A stretch of DNA of 5,942 nt, taken from positions 1 through 5,942 of the forward strand of contig CAMAWS010000233.1 in the NCBI GenBank assembly GCA_945861845.1, given 5' to 3'. Numbering within the stretch: position 1 is the stretch's first letter; each line of letters begins with the position of its first letter. This stretch comes from Candidatus Sulfopaludibacter sp. SbA3 (GTDB lineage Bacteria > Acidobacteriota > Terriglobia > 20CM-2-55-15). The notes under the pieces were generated by a model. It was not told the origin of the DNA and searched no databases. It worked only from the letters and a program-made list of their open reading frames with translations. The position numbers and the translations under genes are program-made. Positions 1-5,418 of this stretch are shown here, piece by piece.

Positions 1-783
1 AAACCAAAGCTCGCGGTCTGGAAATTCGCATCCTGCGATGGATGCCAGTTGAGCCTGCTCGACTGTGAAGACGAGTTGTTGACGGTCCTGGGCCGTGTGG
101 AGATCGCCCACTTCCTTGAGGCTTCGAGCCTGTCCGTTCCCGGGCCTTACGATTTGTCGCTTGTGGAAGGTTCCATTACGACCGCACACGATGCAGAACG
201 AATCCGCAAGGTGAGAGAAGCGTCAAAGTTTCTTGTAACGATCGGGGCCTGCGCCACATCCGGCGGAATCCAGGCGTTGCGCAATTTTCAAAATGTCGAG
301 GACTTTGTCCGGATCGTGTATGCGACTCCCGAGTACATCAGCACGTTATCTACATCCACGCCGATTTCGGACCACGTTCGCGTGGATTTCGAGCTTCGCG
401 GCTGCCCAATAAACAAGCACCAGTTAATCGAGGTCATCTCCGCGTTCCTTGCCGGCCGGAAGCCGAACACGCCGGCGCATAGCGTGTGCGTCGAATGCAA
501 GTTGCGCGGTACGGTGTGCGTGATGGTAGCGCATGGCACGCCCTGCCTCGGGCCGGTGACGCACGCGGGATGCGGCGCGCTGTGCCCCGCATACGATCGC
601 GGCTGTTACGGCTGCTTTGGTCCGAAGGAGACTCCAAACGTTGATTCACTCGGCAAGCGGTGGCTGGAGATGGGCTGTTCCGGCCCGGAAGTCGCCCGCG
701 TCTTTCATGGAGTCAACGCTTATGCCGAGCCATTCCGGCAGGCGGGAATTGCATATGGCAAAAAAACGAACCATCAAGGTTGA
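1..783 (+). CDS. hyhS: [NiFe] hydrogenase small (delta) subunit, group 3b type, 5'-partial
   Basis: This is the electron-transfer subunit of a cytosolic bidirectional [NiFe] hydrogenase; it wires the active site of the large subunit to the diaphorase subunits through Fe-S clusters (called hydD in Pyrococcus). The frame is open from base 1, so the true start lies left of the window; the TTG at 49 is internal because the CxxC motif precedes it. Counting from base 1, 260 residues are visible. The proximal [4Fe-4S] ligands are C12 and C15 (SCDGC), C84 (IGACATSGG) and C135 (RGCP). A C-terminal cysteine-rich part follows: CVEC at 163-166, C173, CLGP at 182, AGCGALCP at 191-195 and CYGCFGP at 202-205. 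This layout suits two more clusters. There is no Tat signal or membrane anchor in the visible part, as expected for group 3. The last 29 nt overlap the large-subunit gene, so the two are translationally coupled. The family is secure; the 3b subgroup rests on motif style and gene order. Confidence 0.93.
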   Translation, partial: KPKLAVWKFASCDGCQLSLLDCEDELLTVLGRVEIAHFLEASSLSVPGPYDLSLVEGSITTAHDAERIRKVREASKFLVTIGACATSGGIQALRNFQNVEDFVRIVYATPEYISTLSTSTPISDHVRVDFELRGCPINKHQLIEVISAFLAGRKPNTPAHSVCVECKLRGTVCVMVAHGTPCLGPVTHAGCGALCPAYDRGCYGCFGPKETPNVDSLGKRWLEMGCSGPEVARVFHGVNAYAEPFRQAGIAYGKKTNHQG

Positions 784-2047
784 TTACCTCGCGCGCGTCG
801 AAGGAGAAGGAGGGCTCGAGGTGACCACTTCAAACGGAGAAGTCACCGACGTCAAGCTGCGGATCTTCGAACCGCCCCGCTTCTTCGAAGCCCTGCTTCG
901 AGGCCGCGACTGCAGGGAGGCGCCGGACATCACGGCCCGGATCTGCGGCATCTGTCCGGTTGCCTATCAAATGAGCGCGGTCCACGCCGTCGAAAACGCA
1001 TTTGGCATCGTCATCGATCCACAGGTTCGCGCGCTGAGGCGGCTGCTCTATTGCGGCGAGTGGATCGAGAGTCACGCCCTGCATATCTACCTGCTGCACG
1101 CGCCCGACTTTCTCGGCTACCCGGATGCCATCCATATGGCGAAGGACCATCCGGGAATTGTCGAACGGGGCCTTCAACTCAAGAAGGCCGGCAATGAAAT
1201 CATGACGCTGTTATGCGGCCGGGAAATTCATCCGATCAACGTCCGGGTTGGCGGTTTCTATCGGGCTCCCCAGAAAGGAGAGCTGTCTTCGCTGGCCGAT
1301 CGGCTGAAATGTGCCCGCGATGCGGCAATGGAAACGGTTCGCTGGACCGCGGCGCTGCCGTTTCCGGACTTCGAACAGGACTACGAGTTCGTCGCCCTGC
1401 GGCATGAGAAAGAGTATCCGTTCAACGAGGGAAGGATCGTCTCGAACAAGGGGCTCGATATCACGGCCGCTGAATATGACGCTCACTTCACGGAACAACA
1501 TGTCGAGCACTCCAACGCGCTGCACAGTGTCATTGTGGGGAGAGGCGCGTATCACGTCGGGCCGCTCGCGCGGTTCAACCTGAACTTTTCCAGTCTGCCG
1601 CCATTTATACAGCAGGCAGCGCGCGAGGCGGGCGCTGCGCCGCCCTGCCGGAATCCGTTTCGAAGCATCATCGTGAGGAGTATCGAGGTTCTTTATGCCT
1701 GCGACGAAGCCTTGCGAATCATCAGCGAATACGAGCCGCCGGCACAGCCGGCTGCGGAGATGGAGACCCGCGCGGCCACAGGGTACGCCTGTACCGAGGC
1801 GCCCCGCGGAATTCTTTACCATCGCTATCAAATCGACAAAGACGGTCTCATTACCGACGCGAAGATCGTGCCTCCGACATCCCAGAATCAGAAAATAATC
1901 GAGAACGATTTGCGGAGCTTCATACCGCAATACATGGATTTGAATTTGAAGGAACTGACCTGGCGGTGCGAGCAGGCAGTAAGGAACTATGATCCCTGTA
2001 TTTCGTGCGCAACGCATTTCCTCAAACTTGAGATGAAGGGGACATGA
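755..2047 (+). CDS. hyhL: [NiFe] hydrogenase large (alpha) subunit, group 3b type
   Basis: This is the catalytic subunit holding the Ni-Fe(CN)2CO centre that oxidises or evolves H2, normally linked to NAD(P)(H) in group 3b (hydA in Pyrococcus). The ATG at 755 is chosen because the protein then begins [20 protein letters not shown], the classic start of large subunits (VEGEG), with a GGCGGG 8 nt upstream. The open frame continues 46 codons further upstream, but only as a shadow of the small subunit. The product is 430 aa. The L1 motif RICGIC supplies C64 and C67; the L2 motif DPCISCATH supplies C415, C418 and H421. Nine residues (FLKLEMKGT) follow H421, so the protein should need C-terminal cleavage by a hydrogenase maturation endopeptidase, which is not encoded here. 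The residue four after C67, often His in [NiFe] hydrogenases, is Tyr (CPVAYQ). I recall this in group 3b too but could not check it. The gene overlaps the small subunit by 29 nt and is the last gene of the operon in view. Confidence 0.95.
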   Translation: MAKKRTIKVDYLARVEGEGGLEVTTSNGEVTDVKLRIFEPPRFFEALLRGRDCREAPDITARICGICPVAYQMSAVHAVENAFGIVIDPQVRALRRLLYCGEWIESHALHIYLLHAPDFLGYPDAIHMAKDHPGIVERGLQLKKAGNEIMTLLCGREIHPINVRVGGFYRAPQKGELSSLADRLKCARDAAMETVRWTAALPFPDFEQDYEFVALRHEKEYPFNEGRIVSNKGLDITAAEYDAHFTEQHVEHSNALHSVIVGRGAYHVGPLARFNLNFSSLPPFIQQAAREAGAAPPCRNPFRSIIVRSIEVLYACDEALRIISEYEPPAQPAAEMETRAATGYACTEAPRGILYHRYQIDKDGLITDAKIVPPTSQNQKIIENDLRSFIPQYMDLNLKELTWRCEQAVRNYDPCISCATHFLKLEMKGT

Positions 2048-2246
2048 CCGGAAGCCGGGAGGTTCGGAGGACCGCTTCACTAACTTAGGGGAGTTTCCAT
2101 GCGGATGCTTCGCACCATTTGGGTTCACTTCGATTTCACCGATCCGGCTGTTTTCCAGGGCGAGATCAGGAGGTCTGAACGCCGGGAGCCCTTCGAGCGC
2201 TTGAAAGTCCCCCGACGTTACCGATTCGCGATCTCTCTGTTCCTGG
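2048..2246. other. Intergenic stretch between convergent genes, no convincing gene
   Basis: About 200 nt separate the hydrogenase stop from the stop of the opposing DUF6152-type gene. I see no clean intrinsic terminator: GAAGC at 2051-2055 can pair with GCTTC at 2074-2078, and GGT with ACC inside it, but no T-run follows. An ATG at 2099 has a good-looking AGGGGAG at 2087-2093, and its frame stays open to 2398. Beyond 2246, however, that frame runs antisense to the DUF6152 gene, so a real protein is doubtful. The opposite strand is also open across the stretch. The spacer could be an interspersed repeat or decayed coding sequence; I cannot decide from one copy. Confidence 0.4.
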
Positions 2247-2735
2247 CTAGTCCTTGGCCTGCCCGGGCACCAGCTTATCAGGACCCGACGGTTGCATACC
2301 CAGAGCCACTCCGTCCCTATCAACGGACTTCGGCGCCGGGCGGTTCCCGTCCGGTCCGACGATATATTCACCCTTCTCGTTCTCGATCCTGTCGATAATG
2401 CCGGTCATGCCGCCGGCGCGACCCGTCCCGATGTAGAGCTTCACGCGGGTCCCTGGCTTGAGCGCTTGCTCGCTCCGCAACCTTCCCCATCCCCCGCGAA
2501 CGGCCGAGGCTGGGGATGTCCCCAACTCAGAAACCCAGTGCTCGACCGTTCCGTCCTTCAGGATCCGGTCGAATGTCATGGTCGGATGCGGGTTCCTGTA
2601 GTTAAATGTCGTGACCGTGGCCCAGGTGGTCCACAGATTCTCCGTGTCGTAGGAAATGTTGCTGCCGTGATGCGCCGCAACAACGGCGGGTACCAGGATG
2701 AGCAGTAGTGCAGCGAGTCGTCGTTGTATTCTCAT
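2247..2735 (-). CDS. Exported DUF6152-type protein
   Basis: This small exported protein has unknown function and resembles the DUF6152 family. It is 162 aa. Residues 1-21 form a Sec signal peptide: basic MRIQRR, a Leu/Ile/Val core, then VVAA. The mature part starts with HHGSNISYD, the His-His motif that I recall right after the signal peptide in this family. Other family-like marks are a Val/Thr-rich strand (TWATVTTFNYRNPHP, with NPH at 48-50), HWVSELG (66-72), GGW (81-83) and LKPGTRVKLY (92-101), which suggest a small beta-rich fold. The stretch between SELG and LKPG seems a few residues longer than I remember for relatives. The gene starts 11 nt after the stop of the 322-aa gene and has an AGGAG sitting on that stop codon, so the two are co-transcribed and probably coupled. 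Function is unknown; metal binding through the histidines is a guess. Confidence 0.85.
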   Translation of the reverse strand: MRIQRRLAALLLILVPAVVAAHHGSNISYDTENLWTTWATVTTFNYRNPHPTMTFDRILKDGTVEHWVSELGTSPASAVRGGWGRLRSEQALKPGTRVKLYIGTGRAGGMTGIIDRIENEKGEYIVGPDGNRPAPKSVDRDGVALGMQPSGPDKLVPGQAKD

Positions 2736-2743
2736 GTCCTTCT

Positions 2744-2748
2744 CTCCT
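2744..2748 (-). promoter_or_regulatory. Ribosome binding site of the DUF6152-type gene
   Basis: AGGAG on the minus strand lies 8 nt before the ATG at 2735 and overlaps the TAG stop of the upstream gene (2747-2749). This fixes the start and points to coupled translation of the two exported proteins. Confidence 0.7.
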
Positions 2749-3715
2749 ATTTCTCTTCCACGCCGGCTGCGCGGTTACGGAACTGGTTGAACTGATTCTC
2801 GTCTGCCGGTATGCAGCGGTCTTCCAGGAGTCCCGACCAGCCTCCGACGACCATCTTCTCCTTCGGCACCAGGGCCCACGTCTTCACGGTGCTCGTCCAC
2901 GGCCGCGTGTAGTTCGCCGGGTCGTTCAACGTCAACTGGGCGCGCAGCCGGTTCGGGCTCGGACGCTCCCAGCGTTCGACCAGGATCGCATCTTCGCTGA
3001 TGGGGAACCCATACATGTCCACCCACTGCCGGTCATCGAATCCCGTGGAGGTCACTACCAGCGTGTCCCCCTCCCATTGGCCAACCGAGTAGCCGTTGAC
3101 GCCCGCCAAGTAGCCGCCGGCTGCGGGAAGCTTTCGGCCGTCCATCCAGATAGTCCGGTGATCTGCATACCACTCGAAATTTTGGATGATGCGGTCATTC
3201 GCCTGGGTATGCACCATCTCCATATTGGAGTTCGGGCCGGACATGACAATCGATCGGGCAAGTCCCATCATGTCGCATGCCGCTTCCGGATCGTTGCTGA
3301 ACGCCGGCAACCCGGCCCTCTTATAGGCGGGATCCAGGTTCGGATACTGCTTCGCCGCTTCGGCGTCCGGCTCGAACCCGCGCCCATGTTTTCGCGACTG
3401 CAGAATCTTTTCTCCCTCTGGAGTTCGGGGAGGCACGTCGCCGAAGTAGCCGTACCCTGGAATCCGGATTGGATTTTGTTCGCCGCACTCAGTGCAAGCC
3501 GGGAGTTCGTACAACCCGGGGTTATGAGCCCACAGCCCGCCGAAATCCCGTTTGTTGTAGGGGCGCGTATCGGTATCCGAGGGCCCCGATTGGCGCTGCT
3601 GCGCCCCTCGATTCTGCGCGGTTGTCGTTTCCGCCAGCAGCATAAGTGCTGCAACTGTCACCACGACTACCGGAACTGTGCGGGAAATCAATCGCCTTCG
3701 ACTACTCTTCAGCAT
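2747..3715 (-). CDS. Exported protein of unknown function (WEGDTLVV / DPxxYTRPW family)
   Basis: The product is 322 aa. It begins with a signal peptide: MLKSSRRRLISR, a Val/Ala/Leu core over 14-28, and likely cleavage at TTTA-Q near residue 33. The mature protein resembles an uncharacterised secreted family that I recall as abundant in Acidobacteriota and some Proteobacteria. It starts with a W-containing motif (RDFGGLW, 56-62). It continues with IWMDGRKLP (189-197), GYSVGQWEGDTLVV (208-221) followed by TGFDD and GFPISED, then ERWERPSPNRLRAQLTLNDP, YTRPW (269-273), and a C-terminal EDRCIPADENQF (298-309). There are four cysteines: C74 and C77 (ACTEC), C147 and C301; in an exported protein these could form disulfides or bind metal. 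No catalytic motif is recognisable. It is the first gene of a minus-strand pair with the DUF6152-type gene. AGAGGA at 3722-3727 supports the ATG at 3715. I am confident it is a real gene; its function is unknown. Confidence 0.85.
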   Translation of the reverse strand: MLKSSRRRLISRTVPVVVVTVAALMLLAETTTAQNRGAQQRQSGPSDTDTRPYNKRDFGGLWAHNPGLYELPACTECGEQNPIRIPGYGYFGDVPPRTPEGEKILQSRKHGRGFEPDAEAAKQYPNLDPAYKRAGLPAFSNDPEAACDMMGLARSIVMSGPNSNMEMVHTQANDRIIQNFEWYADHRTIWMDGRKLPAAGGYLAGVNGYSVGQWEGDTLVVTSTGFDDRQWVDMYGFPISEDAILVERWERPSPNRLRAQLTLNDPANYTRPWTSTVKTWALVPKEKMVVGGWSGLLEDRCIPADENQFNQFRNRAAGVEEK

Positions 3716-3822
3716 AAACTGTCCTCTTTATGACCGGCCGTTACCAGTGTCCGACTTCCTTGTGTTTCCATCAAGCTACGCCCCGACGCTCGCCTTTCGC
3801 TTTCGCGAATCTTAGCGTTCAT
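3709..3822 (-). CDS. Possible small leader ORF upstream of the exported-protein operon
   Basis: A 37-codon frame begins at an ATG (3822-3820) with GGAGAGG 4 nt upstream (3827-3833). It ends in a TGA (3711-3709) that overlaps the first codons of the 322-aa gene by 7 nt. The peptide starts MNAKIRESERRASGRS, is basic and hydrophilic, and has no recognisable domain or signal peptide. The ribosome-binding-site-like sequence and the overlapping stop and start would fit a translated leader peptide. The same frame stays open further upstream, antisense to the lactamase-fold remnant, and the length is easily reached by chance. Treat it as a weak candidate. Confidence 0.2.
   Translation of the reverse strand: MNAKIRESERRASGRSLMETQGSRTLVTAGHKEDSLC
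3722..3727 (-). promoter_or_regulatory. Ribosome binding site of the 322-aa exported protein
   Basis: AGAGGA on the minus strand lies 6 nt upstream of the ATG at 3715. It supports that start, which also places the signal peptide at the protein's N terminus. Confidence 0.6.
3796..3809 (-). promoter_or_regulatory. Hairpin with GNRA-type loop in the leader of the minus-strand operon
   Basis: On the minus strand TTCGC-GAAA-GCGAA forms a perfect 5-bp stem closed by a GAAA tetraloop, about 80 nt upstream of the ATG at 3715. If transcription starts to its right (higher coordinates), it lies in the 5' untranslated RNA. There is no T-run, so it is not an intrinsic terminator. It could be a structural or regulatory RNA element, or chance. 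Confidence 0.3.
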
Positions 3823-3830
3823 TGTGCCTC

Positions 3831-3865
3831 TCCGCAAGGCGGAACAAGCAGGCGGAACAAGCAGG
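3831..3865. repeat. 13-bp tandem repeat with adjoining 5-bp hairpin
   Basis: The unit AGGCGGAACAAGC occurs twice back to back (3837-3849 and 3850-3862) and a third copy starts (AGG at 3863-3865). The left edge overlaps a small inverted repeat, TCCGC-AAG-GCGGA (3831-3843). The pattern looks like a short interspersed or REP-like element, or replication slippage. The recognisable lactamase-fold remnant begins only a few bases to the right, so the repeat sits at or near the break point that removed the rest of that gene. Confidence 0.65.
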
Positions 3866-3870
3866 GCGTC

Positions 3871-4098
3871 TCGACGGGCGATGCCTTCGCCAACAATCTC
3901 AATTGCGACTACGCGCAGGGTGGAATTATTCTGAGCTGGGCGAAAGTGCTTGACGAGGTTCTTGAACTCGACTTTGATATGGTGATCCCTGGACACGGAA
4001 ACGATCCGTTGAGGAAGGCCGATATTCGGGCCACCCGGCAACGTTTGGCGAAGATCGCCGCAACAGCAATTGATTTGGTTCAGGCGGCGGCAAGATAG
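3871..4098 (+). pseudogene. C-terminal remnant of a metallo-beta-lactamase-fold hydrolase
   Basis: About 75 codons ending at the TAG at 4096-4098 look like the last third of an MBL-fold enzyme. STGDAFANN supplies the 'GD' whose Asp normally bridges the two metals. SWAKVLDEVLELDFDMVIPGHG follows the usual helix-strand pattern and carries the late metal-ligand His of PGHG. KADIRATRQRLAKIA then matches the closing helix. The N-terminal half, with the HxHxDH metal site, is absent: upstream of 3871 the frame runs into a tandem repeat and the leader of the divergent operon. The frame itself is open back to an ATG at 3730, but those residues (Arg/Ser/Pro/Cys-rich) do not look like the fold and no ribosome binding site supports them. 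I call it a 5'-truncated, non-functional relic. A short expressed protein from 3730 is possible but unlikely. Confidence 0.7.
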
Positions 4099-4141
4099 TC
4101 ACGGTAGATTGCGTTATTTTTTCGAAACTAGAAACCACATT

Positions 4142-4146
4142 GGAGG
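4142..4146 (+). promoter_or_regulatory. Ribosome binding site of the propeller-like protein gene
   Basis: GGAGG lies 4 nt before the ATG at 4151. It selects this start over the longer open frame beginning at 4070, which would put 27 extra residues in front of a clear signal peptide. Confidence 0.75.
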
Positions 4147-4150
4147 AACG

Positions 4151-5416
4151 ATGGCCAGATTGAGTACATCCATTCTCTTGATCGTTTTCCTGTCTGCTGC
4201 GGCGTTCGGCCAGAGCGCAACCGGCAGTTTGAAGCTCGGGAAAGCCGACGTCAAATCTGCATCGCAGATTGCTTTCGGTCCTGAAGGGATCCTTTTCGTC
4301 GGTGATTCCCGGCAGGCAGCAGTCTTTGCGATTGCAACGGAGGACACGAAAGCTCCGGCAGGACCCGTGAACATCAACGTCGAGGCCGTGAACGAAAAGA
4401 TCGCGGCGCTGCTCGGCATTCCGGCCGATCAGCTTCTCATTAATGATATGGAAGTCAATCCGCTGTCACGCAACATCTATGTCGCGGTGTCGCGCGGACG
4501 CGGACCGGATGCGCTTCCGGTCATTCTGAAGATTGACGGCGCCAGCAAGATTTCCGAATTCCGGTTGGACAACGTTCGCAACTCGATGGCTGCACTGGTG
4601 GATGCGCCGGAAGCAAAGCCCGACGCCGACGTGAGGGGACCCGAAGGCCAGGTAAATGCCAATCCGCGAGTCCGCACGATCCACGATATGTCTTATCTGG
4701 ACGGAAAGGTGCTCGTCGCCGGCCTGTCGAACCAGGATTTCGCTTCCGACATGCGTTCGATTCCATTTCCATTTACCAAGGTCGACAAGGGTACCGGCAT
4801 TCGCATGTGGCATGCGGCCCACGGACGATACGAGACAGCGTCACCCGTGCGCAGCTTCATTCCGTACACCGTCGGCAAGGAGCAGTTCGTTCTGGCCAGC
4901 TATGGCTGCACCCCGGTCGTTAAAATCCCGGTTAAGGAGTTGACGTCTGGCGGAAAAGTCCATGGCACCACGATTGTGGAACTCGGCAATGGCAGCACTC
5001 CGCTCGACATGCTCGCGTACCAGAAGGGTGGAAAGAACTACATCCTGATTGCGACGACATCGCGTGGTGTGATGAAGTTTTCGGCCGATGAAGTTGGTAC
5101 GGCTAAGAGACTCGGGCCTCCGACCAACGCCTGTGAACAATCGAACGAGCAGAGCACTCCGCGGCCGGGAGGCATGCCCGGTTGCACGATCGACGTCGGC
5201 GGCATTGCATACCAGACGATTGAGACTCTGAGAGGCGTGTGGCAGATGGCGAAGCTCGACGACAGCAAGGCCGTCGTTCTCTCGGATCGCACTCCCTGGG
5301 CGGCTAACGCTCGAGAAGCCGGGAAAGTCGTCCCGCCGGTGGTTGCGGGCAACGCGACATGGTTTACGCTGAATCCCAATACAGCGATTGACCTCAAGAC
5401 GATTGCACTTCCGTAA
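4151..5416 (+). CDS. Exported protein of unknown function, probably beta-propeller-like
   Basis: The product is 421 aa. The N terminus is a signal peptide (MARLSTS, hydrophobic core at 8-18, likely cleavage near FG-QS at 20-21). The mature protein has repeated strand patterns typical of propellers that read like NHL, SMP-30 or YncE-type blades. Examples are IAFGPEGILFVGDSRQAAVFAI (40-61), MEVNPLSRNIYVAVSRG (100-116), MSYLDGKVLVAGLSN (180-194), FVLASYGCTPVVKIPV (246-261) and YILIATTSRGVMKFSADEV (297-315). A distinctive HAAHGRYETASPVRSFIPYT lies at 221-240. Cysteines are C253, C328 and C345. I recall similar uncharacterised proteins in environmental bacteria but know no assigned function, and there is no obvious enzyme motif. 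The next gene begins 2 nt after the stop, so the two form an operon. The propeller call is inferred from pattern only. Confidence 0.8.
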   Translation: MARLSTSILLIVFLSAAAFGQSATGSLKLGKADVKSASQIAFGPEGILFVGDSRQAAVFAIATEDTKAPAGPVNINVEAVNEKIAALLGIPADQLLINDMEVNPLSRNIYVAVSRGRGPDALPVILKIDGASKISEFRLDNVRNSMAALVDAPEAKPDADVRGPEGQVNANPRVRTIHDMSYLDGKVLVAGLSNQDFASDMRSIPFPFTKVDKGTGIRMWHAAHGRYETASPVRSFIPYTVGKEQFVLASYGCTPVVKIPVKELTSGGKVHGTTIVELGNGSTPLDMLAYQKGGKNYILIATTSRGVMKFSADEVGTAKRLGPPTNACEQSNEQSTPRPGGMPGCTIDVGGIAYQTIETLRGVWQMAKLDDSKAVVLSDRTPWAANAREAGKVVPPVVAGNATWFTLNPNTAIDLKTIALP

Positions 5417-5418
5417 TT

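Noticed and set aside
617..754. Upstream extension of the large subunit by 46 residues
   Set aside because: It lies wholly within the small-subunit gene and its residues do not resemble a hydrogenase N terminus. The ATG at 755 gives the canonical start.
2051..2078. Imperfect inverted repeat after the hydrogenase gene as a terminator
   Set aside because: The stem is interrupted and no T-run follows, so an intrinsic terminator is not supported.
2044..2088. 14-codon frame starting at the ATGA overlap, possible start of a maturation protease
   Set aside because: It closes at TAG after [14 protein letters not shown], which does not resemble the GxGNxxxxDDG start of hydrogenase proteases.
1211..2371. 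Long open frame (386 codons) on the minus strand opposite the hydrogenase large subunit
   Set aside because: It is antisense to a clearly real catalytic subunit with full motifs. The residues are Arg/Pro/Gly-rich with no domain I recognise. High GC readily gives such shadows.
2708..3733. Open frame of 341 codons on the plus strand opposite the 322-aa exported protein
   Set aside because: The minus-strand frame has a signal peptide, ribosome binding site and family motifs; the plus-strand product (RRVVQRQLGAQPVRAR style) looks like a shadow.
4099..4150. Sigma-70 promoter for the right-hand operon
   Set aside because: No -35/-10 pair with acceptable spacing could be found; only an AT-rich patch and a TTTCGAAA palindrome near 4126 are visible.
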